A stretch of DNA of 64,000 nt from Candidatus Woesearchaeota archaeon (lineage in GTDB: Archaea > Nanobdellota > Nanobdellia > UBA10117 > JABICX01). Below the pieces are notes generated by a model. That model saw only the letters and a list, made by a program, of their open reading frames with translations. It was not told where the DNA came from and searched no databases. Position numbers and translations under genes: made by a program. Shown piece by piece: positions 50,874-59,903 of this stretch. The first letter of the stretch is position 1; every line of letters begins with the position of its first letter. The stretch is taken from contig JABICX010000001.1 in the NCBI GenBank assembly GCA_018652045.1, positions 45,354 to 109,353 on the forward strand. Reading direction: 5' to 3'.

Positions 50874-50920
50874 TGTGTATTCTTTAATATATATTATTAA
50901 CTATATATATAACTTTTCCC

Positions 50921-51301
50921 TTAATCTGACTTGGCTTTAAGTTTCTCCGCAACTATCTCTTCAACGTCTTCTTTATCTAACATTTTAAGCGGATCAAGTA
51001 TATCAATATATTTCTCAATAACCTTTACGCTATCTTTACTTGCTAAGCTATTCATCTGGTCCGCAAACTTCTCGAACTGTTCTAGGTCTGTCTGCATCTG
51101 TTTTCTCAACTCGCGCGCAGTTCGAGTTAACTCATCTTTTTGTTTAGCAATTACGTTGTTGGTTTCTAGAAGGTTATTCTCAACTAGATCAAGGTGATTA
51201 TGAAGGTTGTCCATCTTTTCTTCAATTAACCGAAGCTTTCGGTCCATCTGTGATAGTGCACCAGCGATAACTCCAGGGTCTGGGCTTGGATTTGTTTTCA
51301 T
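50921..51301 (-). CDS. coiled-coil protein next to pilus ATPase
   Basis: 126 residues, almost entirely helical with heptad spacing (MDRKLRLIEEKMDNLHNHLDLVENNL in outline), ending PLKMLDKEDVEEIVAEKLKAKSD in outline. No TM. Divergent from the ATPase gene with only 63 bases between, which must hold both promoters (plus-strand TATA about 51339-51347). May pair with the Pro-rich coiled-coil protein downstream. Confidence 0.65.
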   Translation of the reverse strand: MKTNPSPDPGVIAGALSQMDRKLRLIEEKMDNLHNHLDLVENNLLETNNVIAKQKDELTRTARELRKQMQTDLEQFEKFADQMNSLASKDSVKVIEKYIDILDPLKMLDKEDVEEIVAEKLKAKSD

Positions 51302-51364
51302 ATTACTCCAAAAACTATATATCTTTACATCTATATATCTATAAAACTTGCGTAGTCCCTGACA

Positions 51365-53614
51365 ATGGTAACTTCAACGAAACCAGTTAAGAATTATAAG
51401 GTAATTACTGACGCTAGTCAGCGAACACTGTTCATAAACTATGAAGGTTATGCGATTGTGCCAAGTATTGAAGATAAACCTTTCTGTATGTCTCAAACAA
51501 TTAACATGCTTTTAGATGTTGGATCAGTTACACGTATTGTATTCAAACAGCGAGAAGACTTTGTGTACGACGGTGCTCAAGCTGATGCTTTATCTGAGTT
51601 AGCTTCTTTGATAAAAGATCTTATTGAGCGTGATCGGATTCTAGATTTGAGCTCAATGAATCGTTGTTCTGTCTGCTTGCCAGCATGGCAGAATTTTACA
51701 AACATACTGGTCATGTCTGAATTGCGTGAGGACCCACTTGGTGCGTATCTGCATCTTATTGAGCGTATTCAAAAAGAAAAAGCTGTAAAAACTAAGTGTC
51801 ATGGTTGCGGAACCACTAACGAAGCCTTTGTTAAGTTACTTGAGAAGATCTTTGCACGAATGACTAAGCTCCAAATCATAAAGCAAGCGATGCCATTTCT
51901 TAAGGAATACGATCCTGAAACACGAGATTTGTATCGTAAAATATTTCATCCAGCAATTAAACCAGATTTCCTATATACAAAAGTAGCTAAATCATTTCCC
52001 GTTGCTGCGAAAGAGCTAACTGCGTATACTCTTGAGGGAGCTAAAGTTACAATGTTTAGGAAAGACGATGAAATCAGACCAATATATCATATATTACCTG
52101 CAGAATACGATTTATTAGAAGATGAGTACATCGTACTCGGACAGGCAAGAGAGACACTCGCAGCACATAAACCTACTCAAGCAGAGTTTGTCGATCCAAA
52201 ACATACACGCGAGATTTTTAAGAAAGTCAGTCGAGACCTGCTTGCAGATCTGTTTAAGTCGAGAGGCGTTGATGTAGCTGCAGAGAAAATAGACTTACTT
52301 TCAGATATCTTAGTGCGTTATACAGTTGGTTTCGGTGTGATTGAACTAATACTGAAGGATCATAAGATTCAGGATCTGTCCATTAACTCACCAGTTTCCA
52401 TGAACCAACTGACTGTGATACATGCAGATTACGGTGAATGTTTGACTAACATAACAATTACTCCCCGGGATGTTGATAGTTGGGCAACTAAGTTTCGATT
52501 GATGTCAGGTAGACCGTTAGATGAATCTAACCCTGTTTTAGATACAGAGTTGTTGGTTCCAGGATCACGTTCAAGAGTTGTTGTAATACAAGGCCCGCTG
52601 AGTCCAAGCGGCTTAGCATTCACATTTAGACGTCATAGAGATAAACCGTGGACTTTGCCACTTTTTGTTCAGAATAAGATGCTTACTCCGTTAGCCGCAG
52701 GCCTTTTGAGTTTCTTTATAGATGGCGGTAGAACTCTACTTATCGCAGGTACTCGATCAGCAGGAAAGACAAGTTTGCTATCCTCACTTATGATACAGAT
52801 TCTTCGTTCAATTCGGATAATTACTGTAGAAGATACACTCGAACTCCCTGTCGATGAACTAAAGCGGCTTAGCTATGATATACAGTCACTTAAGGTTAAA
52901 TCGGTGATAACTGGTGGAGACCAAGAGATTGATGCTGCAGAAGGTATTCGTACGAGTTTGAGAATGGGCGATTCTAGTTTGATTGTTGGTGAGGTTCGAA
53001 GTACTGAGGCGTTGGCGTTGTACGAAGCAATGCGAGTAGGTGCGCTAGCAAACGTAGTTGCAGGAACAATACACGGAGACTCGCCATATGGTGTCTTTGA
53101 TCGAGTTGTTAATGATCTTAAAGTTCCACCAACCAGTTTCAAAGCAACAGACATCATTGTTGTATGCAACCCAGTTAAGTCTGCAGCAGGACTAAAGAGC
53201 CAGCGTCGCGTTGTACAGATAACCGAAGTTAGAAAGAACTGGCAAGAAGACCCTATGAAGGAGAACGGCTTTGTAGATCTTATGGTATATAATCCAAAGA
53301 CAGATCAGTTGGAGCCAACAGACGCGTTGATTCAGGGCGAGAGTGAGATTCTTAAATCGATTGCATCGCGAGTTCGTACATGGTCGGGAGACTTCAATGC
53401 AATATGGCAAAGCATCGAGCTTCGGGCAAAGGTTACACAGACAATCATAGATACTTCAGTAAAAGAGAAAAAGCCTGCGTTGTTGGAATCTGACTTTGTG
53501 GTAGCAGCAAATGATGAATTACACAAGATTATGGAAGATCTGGGTGACGATACAAAGATGATCTATTCAGAATGGCTAGCCTGGTTTAAACAGAAGGTTG
53601 TGAGTGTAGAATAA
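51365..53614 (+). CDS. type IV pilus/secretion ATPase (TadA/GspE-like)
   Basis: 749 residues. N-terminal domain with a possible zinc site (CSVC about 100, CHGCG about 144), then the secretion-ATPase core: AGTRSAGKTSLL (Walker A, about 460), RIITVEDTLELPV (Asp box), LRMGDSSLIVGEVRSTEALALYEAMRVG (Walker B region) and AGTIHGDSPYGVF (His box). Powers assembly of archaeal type IV pili-like fibres with a TadC/FlaJ partner, encoded at 54248. The zinc-like N-terminal part is unusual for bacterial relatives. Confidence 0.92.
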   Translation: MVTSTKPVKNYKVITDASQRTLFINYEGYAIVPSIEDKPFCMSQTINMLLDVGSVTRIVFKQREDFVYDGAQADALSELASLIKDLIERDRILDLSSMNRCSVCLPAWQNFTNILVMSELREDPLGAYLHLIERIQKEKAVKTKCHGCGTTNEAFVKLLEKIFARMTKLQIIKQAMPFLKEYDPETRDLYRKIFHPAIKPDFLYTKVAKSFPVAAKELTAYTLEGAKVTMFRKDDEIRPIYHILPAEYDLLEDEYIVLGQARETLAAHKPTQAEFVDPKHTREIFKKVSRDLLADLFKSRGVDVAAEKIDLLSDILVRYTVGFGVIELILKDHKIQDLSINSPVSMNQLTVIHADYGECLTNITITPRDVDSWATKFRLMSGRPLDESNPVLDTELLVPGSRSRVVVIQGPLSPSGLAFTFRRHRDKPWTLPLFVQNKMLTPLAAGLLSFFIDGGRTLLIAGTRSAGKTSLLSSLMIQILRSIRIITVEDTLELPVDELKRLSYDIQSLKVKSVITGGDQEIDAAEGIRTSLRMGDSSLIVGEVRSTEALALYEAMRVGALANVVAGTIHGDSPYGVFDRVVNDLKVPPTSFKATDIIVVCNPVKSAAGLKSQRRVVQITEVRKNWQEDPMKENGFVDLMVYNPKTDQLEPTDALIQGESEILKSIASRVRTWSGDFNAIWQSIELRAKVTQTIIDTSVKEKKPALLESDFVVAANDELHKIMEDLGDDTKMIYSEWLAWFKQKVVSVE

Positions 53615-54151
53615 TTAATAGATCTCATGGATTGATACGCTGAACTTTCTATCAACTTCATTAAATTCATTTTTTCTACCTAGTTCTCGATCATAGTGAT
53701 ACTCCATCTCTGGATGATCCGCCATAGATCGTACTTGCTCCATACCGGGAATCGCCGCTATTCTTCTCTGAAGTTCTAAGAAATCTTCATGTTCACTAAC
53801 TATCAACTGCAAATGTGGACAGGTCCAGGAGTTTCTCCAATTCTCTGGATCGGGATCTTGTGCATGATCACGAGTCATCATTCTAAAGTCATCGTCTGAA
53901 CTCCATTCCTTACCACCACTTTTCTCGTGGAAACCGTTCCACTCGCCTTGAGCGTCATCGCGTAATATCTGATGGAAAAACGGAAGTCGATAATCTAATT
54001 GGCCGCGACATAGATGTTTAGATAGCCACGCAAGGGTATCATTGATCTCGCTAAGTGCGCGGATGTCTCTAGCCTGTCTGTTAGCAGTAGCTAGCATCTG
54101 AGTTATGTTAGCATAAGGGTTTTCAGCTTCAGTAGGTGTATCGTCATTCAT
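53615..54151 (-). CDS. soluble protein of unknown function between pilus genes
   Basis: 178 residues, tail-to-tail with the ATPase gene with no gap. Hydrophilic, with many Asp, Glu, His and Trp (LSKHLCRGQLDYRLPFFHQILRDDAQGEW in outline, DPENWRNSWTCPHLQLIVSEHEDFLEL in outline). No signal or TM. Composition differs from the neighbours. Not recognised; it separates the ATPase and platform genes but is on the other strand, so it may be unrelated. Confidence 0.6.
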   Translation of the reverse strand: MNDDTPTEAENPYANITQMLATANRQARDIRALSEINDTLAWLSKHLCRGQLDYRLPFFHQILRDDAQGEWNGFHEKSGGKEWSSDDDFRMMTRDHAQDPDPENWRNSWTCPHLQLIVSEHEDFLELQRRIAAIPGMEQVRSMADHPEMEYHYDRELGRKNEFNEVDRKFSVSIHEIY

Positions 54152-54247
54152 GTTTATGGTATGAAGGTTAATTATTTAAGATATTCTAAAGCCCAGTATC
54201 TATATAGACAGCAAGATATATTAATTCTGTATGATTAAGAATATAAT

Positions 54248-56314
54248 ATGGTTGATCTCGATAAGTATAGGCGCGAGTTAGACAAAGAGCTAGATGGTAA
54301 GCAAGAGATCATTCCAGATCAGAGTTATTCTACTGAATATCGCCAGTTTATCAAAGACCAAGATGGTTCAGGTAAACAAAGATATGCTCGAGCCTGTAGA
54401 AAAGCAGGCAATTTGCTTCATGTGCACATAAGTCAGAAGGATTTTGATCGTCTAAATCCTTACCTGAAGTTGCTTCATCTTAATATAAGCCCGCAGAATG
54501 TAATGTCTTTGTCATATCTATCTGCAATCGTAATGGTCTTACTTTCTATAATCGCGTTCGCGTTAACGTTGAACTTTATGGTTCTCATTGGGGGCATGAT
54601 ATCGTCAGTAGTTGTGATGTACATGTTATCCAAAGCACCTTCATTAATGTTCAAGAGCTGGCGAGCAAAAGCATCAGACCAATTAGTTTCCGCAGTTTTG
54701 TACATGGTTATCTACATGGAACACACCTCAAATCTTGAACAGGCTGTTTACTTTGCGGCAAGAAATCTTCCACCACCACTCTCCTTGGATTTTATTCGAG
54801 TACTCTGGTTGGTTGAATCAGGTAAGTATGCAACCATTGGCGAATCTCTTGAAAGCTATGTTAAAACATGGGAGAGCTGGAATCCCGGTTTCGCAGAGGC
54901 AGTGCATATGTTAGAATCGTCACTTTATGTTAATACAGCAACACGTCGTCACGAAATACTTGAGCGAACCGTGAATACGATATTAGATAGCACAGAGCGA
55001 AGTATGATGAAGTATGCGCACGATACGCAGAATCCTGTACAAGCAGTACATATGCTGGGAATCATTCTGCCAGTTATGGGTTTAGTCATGCTACCTTTGA
55101 TCGTATCTTTTATGGGCGATCAGGTTAGTATCTGGAAAATAGTTTTCTTGTATAATGTATTACTTCCAATTTCAGTCTTTTTATTAGCTAAGCATACGTT
55201 GGATACACGACCTGCCGGAGTTAACACAAACGATATCTATGATTTCTATAACTATAAGAATTACCGCACGAAGATACGTATCGGAAAGCGGTACATATCG
55301 ATTAGTCCTAAACTAGCAGCCGTAGTTGTAGCGTTGTTGTTCTTTATTGGACCGATTATGCATTTCTCAAACATGTATTCAGATCCAGACACACTTAATC
55401 TCGTAGCAAATAGTTTATTGACTCTGGGTATGAGTCTATTGATTATTGGCGGACTTGGTTTTGGACTCGCTACGTATTATTACCTACGTGTTAAAGATCT
55501 CATTCCACGACAGAAGCAACTAAATAAGTTAGATACGGAGTTTTCAAATAGCGTATTTCAGTTAGGTAATCGGTTAGAAGAAGGCATACCGATTGAAAGT
55601 GCATTTAGACGTGTGGCGGAATCTATGCCAAAGTCACCAATTGCAGCTCTGTTTAATAAAATACAACTTAATCTTGTTCAAGGTAACATGGGTCTTAAGC
55701 AAGCTATTTTTGATCCACATACCGGTGCATTAGTAGAGATTAACTCAGCGATGATCCGAAGCGTCATGAATATTATTGTAGAAGGATCTAAAAAAGGATC
55801 TAAGATCGTCGCTTTCTCGTTGATTACGATATCTCGATACATGACCTCTATTCGAAACGTTAATGAGCGACTTAAAGACCTGCTAGCTGAAACAATCGCA
55901 TCTTTGCGTTCAGAGGTTAAGATATTCATACCAATGATCTCGGGAATCGTCGTTGCAATGGCCGTCCTGACAACAAACATATTGATAAGTCTTTCAGATA
56001 GATTGGCAGATATAAGTTCAGTGGGGGGTTCTAATCAACAGCTTGGATTTGGATCGACTCTGATGGATATCTTTCAGTTAGAGCATCTTATACCTTCTTG
56101 GGTCTTCCAGCTTGTTGTTGGTATATACCTTATACAAGTCACACTTGTTATGTCCTACATGCTTTCAGGAATACTACATGGATCTCAGCGAGTTGAACGT
56201 AGCAATGTCATGCAGAGAAACCTATTTATGAGTACAACTGTTTATATTGTTATAACACTTGTAATGAGTATGATCTTCGTAATGCTCACGCAGGGTGTCG
56301 GTGGTCGATTATAA
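54248..56314 (+). CDS. TadC/FlaJ-like pilus membrane platform protein
   Basis: 688 residues, twin T2SSF (GspF) domains. About eight TM helices; first block at 85-125, then VSAVLYMVIYMEHTSNLEQAVYFAARNLPPPL in outline, and a second copy FSNSVFQLGNRLEEGIPIESAFRRVAESMPKSP in outline. The repeated ...LEQAV/IESAFRRVA... pattern is the domain hallmark. Membrane partner of the ATPase; its TAA overlaps the first small gene of the pilin-like array. Confidence 0.92.
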   Translation: MVDLDKYRRELDKELDGKQEIIPDQSYSTEYRQFIKDQDGSGKQRYARACRKAGNLLHVHISQKDFDRLNPYLKLLHLNISPQNVMSLSYLSAIVMVLLSIIAFALTLNFMVLIGGMISSVVVMYMLSKAPSLMFKSWRAKASDQLVSAVLYMVIYMEHTSNLEQAVYFAARNLPPPLSLDFIRVLWLVESGKYATIGESLESYVKTWESWNPGFAEAVHMLESSLYVNTATRRHEILERTVNTILDSTERSMMKYAHDTQNPVQAVHMLGIILPVMGLVMLPLIVSFMGDQVSIWKIVFLYNVLLPISVFLLAKHTLDTRPAGVNTNDIYDFYNYKNYRTKIRIGKRYISISPKLAAVVVALLFFIGPIMHFSNMYSDPDTLNLVANSLLTLGMSLLIIGGLGFGLATYYYLRVKDLIPRQKQLNKLDTEFSNSVFQLGNRLEEGIPIESAFRRVAESMPKSPIAALFNKIQLNLVQGNMGLKQAIFDPHTGALVEINSAMIRSVMNIIVEGSKKGSKIVAFSLITISRYMTSIRNVNERLKDLLAETIASLRSEVKIFIPMISGIVVAMAVLTTNILISLSDRLADISSVGGSNQQLGFGSTLMDIFQLEHLIPSWVFQLVVGIYLIQVTLVMSYMLSGILHGSQRVERSNVMQRNLFMSTTVYIVITLVMSMIFVMLTQGVGGRL

Positions 56315-56412
56315 TGCCAGAACTATCTGTAAGAACGTTCGTATACTTAGCATATGGTGCACTAGCTATCTTCTTTACGCTAATGCTCCTTTATAGTTTC
56401 GGAGGAATATAG
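56314..56412 (+). CDS. 32-residue membrane micro-protein (pilus array)
   Basis: ATG overlaps the stop of the TadC-like gene (TAATG); stop overlaps the GTG of the next gene. Peptide MPELSVRTFVYLAYGALAIF followed by FTLMLLYSFGGI, essentially one TM helix. Too short for usual gene callers but supported by the exact overlaps on both sides. Might be an accessory or minor pilin subunit. Confidence 0.55.
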   Translation: MPELSVRTFVYLAYGALAIFFTLMLLYSFGGI

Positions 56413-56552
56413 TGAAACGAGGAATAACCATGAAGTTTGCAGTGACACTAATCGCTTTCTTAGTTTTGTTCATCCTACTATATGCGATGTCGAAAAAGAT
56501 AGGTATGAATCTAGTACAGGATGTAGAAGTATTGCCTGGAATCTTGGGTTAA
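56412..56552 (+). CDS. 46-residue pilin-like micro-protein
   Basis: GTG start in the previous gene's stop. KRG near the N-terminus is followed by a hydrophobic helix (MKFAVTLIAFLVLFILLYAM) and a short tail. The RG before the hydrophobic segment fits a class III signal peptide processed by an archaeal prepilin peptidase, with a very small mature protein. Function inferred from position. Confidence 0.5.
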   Translation: MKRGITMKFAVTLIAFLVLFILLYAMSKKIGMNLVQDVEVLPGILG

Positions 56553-56590
56553 GACCAAAACATTATATTTTAGTAGTGTTCTAGACAGAT

Positions 56591-56740
56591 ATGGATAAAA
56601 AAGCATATACTTTCCTCCCATCTTTTTTCGTTAAGTTCATATTAGTATTGGTGGTGTTGATTATCGTAATATTCTTAGTTAGAGGTTACTTTGTGGGTGC
56701 AGAATCAATTGCAGACTCAATAAGTTTTGGAAGATGGTAA
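56591..56740 (+). CDS. 49-residue single-TM micro-protein
   Basis: ATG 56591 to TAA 56740. Short polar start (MDKKAYTFLPSFFVKF), then a TM helix (ILVLVVLIIVIFLVRGYFVG) and a 14-residue tail. TATA-like ATTATATTTTA lies about 25 nt before the ATG, so it has its own promoter. Its stop overlaps the next gene start by 7 bases. Part of the pilin-like array. Confidence 0.5.
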   Translation: MDKKAYTFLPSFFVKFILVLVVLIIVIFLVRGYFVGAESIADSISFGRW

Positions 56741-57489
56741 AAAAAGGATCGTTTCAAGTTATAGTATTTTTAGTAGCTTTATTTATTGGATTGATTCTCG
56801 TATGGTCCTTAGTAGTGCCGCGACTTGGTGCGTTAGGCGCAGTTCCTAACCCAACAGACTTAGTAATAGAAGAAGATAGTATATTCTGTACTCGATCAGA
56901 TACTGGCTTCTATTGTGAGATGAGTGTTCTGAATGATGGCTGGCAAGATACTAAAGAAAGCGATGGCGTAAATGTCAACTGCTCAATTCTATCTGGAGAC
57001 ATATATTGGAATGGTGCGGTATATAGTCACGATCATAGAGGCAAGGATCTTGCAATCAAAAGTAGGGACTCGCAGGAGATTTTACTTCGAGTAATCACCA
57101 CACAAAGTGCTTCAGACATTGCTCAAGCAACGTGTTGTATTGATTATAAGTATGATATTGCAAAGGATAATGACTGTCAGACGTGGGAGTTAATACCTAA
57201 CGATGATGAGTTACTTCCAGAGGACCGCGTCTTAGCTAACGAGCAAGTTGGCAAGCCATGTAGATCCACAACTGCTTGTATATCTAATACTGAAAATGCT
57301 AAGCTTGCATATTGTAAATGTAATGATATTGATGAAATACCTGGTGTAGGTGTGTTTCAGTGTCTATCAAATAGGCCCGGTATATGTAAATATAGATATT
57401 CAGCAGGTTCGGAATGTGTTACGTCATATAATGACGTTCTAAGTGATAGCTGCATGTCTAGTAAATGCATAAATAAAGCCTGTGTGTAA
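56734..57489 (+). CDS. pilin-like protein with Cys-rich ectodomain
   Basis: 251 residues. KKG-SFQ before the hydrophobic helix (VIVFLVALFIGLILVWSLVV) fits a class III signal peptide. The ectodomain is about 210 residues with 16 or so cysteines (TCCIDYKYD, KPCRSTTACIS, YCKCND, DSCMSSKCINKACV), suggesting several disulfides. Could be a major or tip pilin. Overlaps the preceding micro-gene. Confidence 0.65.
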   Translation: MVKKGSFQVIVFLVALFIGLILVWSLVVPRLGALGAVPNPTDLVIEEDSIFCTRSDTGFYCEMSVLNDGWQDTKESDGVNVNCSILSGDIYWNGAVYSHDHRGKDLAIKSRDSQEILLRVITTQSASDIAQATCCIDYKYDIAKDNDCQTWELIPNDDELLPEDRVLANEQVGKPCRSTTACISNTENAKLAYCKCNDIDEIPGVGVFQCLSNRPGICKYRYSAGSECVTSYNDVLSDSCMSSKCINKACV

Positions 57490-57505
57490 TGTAACATAAC
57501 GTTTA

Positions 57506-57563
57506 TTGAAAATATAAAAATGTGCAAGAATTTTCAACCCCGATATCGATTTTAACCGATATC
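57506..57563. promoter_or_regulatory. two inverted repeats before a pilin promoter
   Basis: TTGAAAAT (57506-57513) pairs with ATTTTCAA (57530-57537); GATATCG (57542-57548) pairs with CGATATC (57557-57563). The second repeat sits directly before the TATA-like ATTATATATT (57565-57574) of the gene at 57593. The first may end the upstream transcript; the second may be an operator. Confidence 0.45.
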
Positions 57564-57592
57564 ATTATATATTTGCTCGACTAAACACTTCT

Positions 57593-58084
57593 ATGGAATC
57601 AAAGAAGGCACAAGGTATAAGTCTTAATTTCATCGTGATTGCAATTATCGCAGCACTCGTTCTTATTATCATTATTGCGTTCACAGTGGGTGGACTTGGA
57701 ACATCTCTGTCAAAGATCTTTGAAGCAGGTGATTCTGGTACTGAAGCAGATATTGATCTGGCTGAAGCAAAGTGTGAGAAGTTATGTAACGACGCTGTTC
57801 AGATAAAGGATGCAGCTGCATGGGAGAATGAAGATTACTGTCAGCAGACATTCGTGATTGAAGGTGAACAGATACATTGTTGGGAAGACCCTGTCGGTCA
57901 AGCATGTTATGTTTCTGAGCAAGATGTATATGGTGAGTTATGGGAGTGTGCGCCATCAGATTGTGGCAACGGATGCGCACCAATTACATGTACCGGCCCT
58001 ACTGAATGTGCAGGATTAGATCATAACGATTGTCTAGATTTACTTGACTCTGGAGACAACCAACTGTGCGATTGGACACAATAA
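57593..58084 (+). CDS. pilin-like protein with class III signal peptide
   Basis: 163 residues. KKAQG-ISLNFIVIAIIAALVLIIIIA is a clear archaeal prepilin-type N-terminus: basic residues, a glycine at the cut site, then the assembly helix. Ectodomain about 125 residues with about 14 cysteines and acidic residues. Separate promoter, leaderless by its TATA at about 57569. Strong candidate for a structural pilin. Confidence 0.75.
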   Translation: MESKKAQGISLNFIVIAIIAALVLIIIIAFTVGGLGTSLSKIFEAGDSGTEADIDLAEAKCEKLCNDAVQIKDAAAWENEDYCQQTFVIEGEQIHCWEDPVGQACYVSEQDVYGELWECAPSDCGNGCAPITCTGPTECAGLDHNDCLDLLDSGDNQLCDWTQ

Positions 58085-58140
58085 CTTTATTGTAAAACAA
58101 TTCGCACAAGGTTTTTATATTTCTATTTAATTACATATAT

Positions 58141-58413
58141 ATGAAAAAAGGAGAACTAGCTTTTTCGACGATCGTTGTCGCGATTATTGCTTTAGCAATT
58201 TTGATAATGATTCTAGTCTGGGTGTTCCCAAGTTTGGGTGAGACATTTAGACAGACTGAAGAGATCAAGGATAGCGCAGGATTAAATGATAACGAAATCG
58301 CACAGTTGGAATGTGATAGACTCTGTGCAATTCGAAGTAATACTGCTTTTTGCACTAATGGTTGTGATGAGAGTAAGTGTGATGCAATTGATGAAGACTG
58401 TGAGTTGATATGA
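58141..58413 (+). CDS. small pilin-like protein
   Basis: 90 residues. KKGELAFSTIVVAIIALAILIMIL in outline: KKG before an E and a helix is the type IV pilin pattern (Glu near mature start). Short ectodomain with six cysteines (ECDRLC, FCTNGCDESKC) and an acidic tail. TTTTATAT at 58113-58120 is the TATA box. Overlaps the next gene by 4 bases. Confidence 0.7.
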   Translation: MKKGELAFSTIVVAIIALAILIMILVWVFPSLGETFRQTEEIKDSAGLNDNEIAQLECDRLCAIRSNTAFCTNGCDESKCDAIDEDCELI

Positions 58414-58679
58414 GATCAAAAAAAGGAGCTGCAGAGTGGTTTTGGATTGTCATCGGAGTAATTATGGCACTCGTTGTAATGGTCTTTTTGCTTGGAATGT
58501 TCTTTGACTTTGGAGATGATATCCGCGGATCATTTGACGACGCAATCGGATTAACCGATCTAGACGCCGAAGAGTTAATGAATGAAGGCGACGAAACAGA
58601 AGATGAAGGGGAGACTTTCGCATCGCCAACTGGCGCAGCAGGTGCTTCGAAACTTTTATTACCAGAGCCTGCCTTGTAA
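58410..58679 (+). CDS. small pilin-like protein, acidic tail
   Basis: 89 residues, ATGA overlap with the previous gene. RSKKGAAEWFWIVIGVIMALVVMVFLLGMF in outline: basic residues, G, then E before the hydrophobic helix, as in type IV pilins. Acidic tail (DLDAEELMNEGDETEDEGE), no cysteines. Likely minor pilin. Confidence 0.68.
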   Translation: MRSKKGAAEWFWIVIGVIMALVVMVFLLGMFFDFGDDIRGSFDDAIGLTDLDAEELMNEGDETEDEGETFASPTGAAGASKLLLPEPAL

Positions 58680-58682
58680 ACT

Positions 58683-58856
58683 ATGCGAGGTCAATTCAAT
58701 CTATCGCCAATGAGCATTCTTTTGATGTTAGTTGTTATGATAGTCAGTCTTCTTATTATCTATGGTATCTACATATATATGACTGAGGGAAGCATTGTTG
58801 CTGCAGATAATATTCTATTTGGCTCATTGAATGAGCTCGGGTTGGTTTCAGAATGA
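58683..58856 (+). CDS. 57-residue pilin-like micro-protein
   Basis: ATG 58683, 3 bases after the previous stop; TGA overlaps the next ATG. MRGQFNLSPMSILLMLVVMI then a continuing helix and a tail of about 25 residues. RG-Q before the hydrophobic segment fits class III processing. Not in most automatic calls because of its length. Confidence 0.58.
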   Translation: MRGQFNLSPMSILLMLVVMIVSLLIIYGIYIYMTEGSIVAADNILFGSLNELGLVSE

Positions 58857-59731
58857 CTAGAAAAGGAGTATCTGCTGTTTTGGGTGCATTATTGATATCA
58901 GCATTAGTCTTCGCACTTTTTCTTTACATCTATTTCGGAAACTTTGGGAATCTAGTTGATGTATGGAAGGATGAGTCTGCTAAAGCTAACCTCGGCGCAA
59001 TACAACATATTGAGTTAGCAGAGGGGTTTCTTAATAAGCGGGGGCAGTCTTTAGAGATATTTGCTAATCATTATAAAGAGACACAGACAGTCTCTGCAGA
59101 AGATATATCCTGTGGTGGCTTTATTGATTATGATGTGTCTTCCTGTCCATTCTTAGGAACAAACTGTATTGGAGAACCTTCGAGAGAGGCGTGCGTTACT
59201 CTTCTTGCAACAGACGAAGGAATATCTGATGAAGCGTATGTTAAGAAGCATTGCCAGTATGAAAGTTTCTGCGATGAGCATGATAATGACAAAATAGAGA
59301 GTGTGGAACACACACTTGTTGCAAAGAGATATCTTAGTCTACAGATAACTCAGATGATTGAGAGATGTATATATATTAACAAGGACGCAGATCTTGGGGA
59401 TGTAGTTGATCTGTATCAACCATGTTTTTCATTTGAGTATGACTCAGATATACCAATAACATATGCGGATCTGATGCAGACTGTAGAGTACACCGAATCT
59501 TTTTACTCTGACGATCATCTAGTACATGATATGTTGATTATCGGGAGTCGCGAGTTAGATGATATACATATGTATACTACGTCGTTAGAACGAAGTGTTT
59601 CAGGTACTGATGAACAGAATGATGATTGGTATATGATTAACTATTGGCATGATGACTGTGATCCATATGATAGTCAAGCTGTTTTAATTGACAAGGCCAT
59701 GTACAAAGGATATACTTTTGTTTATTGTTAA
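58853..59731 (+). CDS. pilin-like protein with large ectodomain
   Basis: 292 residues. TRKGVSAVLGALLISALVFALFLYIYF in outline: KG before the hydrophobic helix, similar to archaellin/pilin-type starts (KGVSAV-L-G). Ectodomain about 255 residues with many acidic residues and paired cysteines (FIDYDVSSCPFLGTNC, EACVTLL). May be the largest subunit of the array. Confidence 0.65.
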   Translation: MTRKGVSAVLGALLISALVFALFLYIYFGNFGNLVDVWKDESAKANLGAIQHIELAEGFLNKRGQSLEIFANHYKETQTVSAEDISCGGFIDYDVSSCPFLGTNCIGEPSREACVTLLATDEGISDEAYVKKHCQYESFCDEHDNDKIESVEHTLVAKRYLSLQITQMIERCIYINKDADLGDVVDLYQPCFSFEYDSDIPITYADLMQTVEYTESFYSDDHLVHDMLIIGSRELDDIHMYTTSLERSVSGTDEQNDDWYMINYWHDDCDPYDSQAVLIDKAMYKGYTFVYC

Positions 59732-59773
59732 TGATCCGAAGATCTTATATCTAAGTCATGTATAATACATGAT

Positions 59774-59902
59774 ATGAATAAACGAGGAATCTCGATGGGA
59801 TCTGAGGATGCTGTTATGACGATAAAAAGTCTTGTAATTACGGCAGTATTATTGTTAGGTGTAATGGCAGCAGTTGTTTGGTTCTCATTAGGTACACAGT
59901 AA
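59774..59902 (+). CDS. 42-residue pilin-like micro-protein
   Basis: ATG 59774 to TAA 59902. MNKRGISMGSEDAVMTIKSL then VITAVLLLGVMAAVVWFSLG. KRG near the N-terminus resembles the other class III-like starts of the array, with a glycine also at residue 9. It lies one base before the next gene. Confidence 0.5.
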   Translation: MNKRGISMGSEDAVMTIKSLVITAVLLLGVMAAVVWFSLGTQ

Positions 59903-59903
59903 A

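Noticed and set aside
53615-54151. Horizontally acquired gene in the pilus locus
   Set aside because: The composition looks different, but without counts I cannot claim transfer; no repeats or mobile-element genes flank it.
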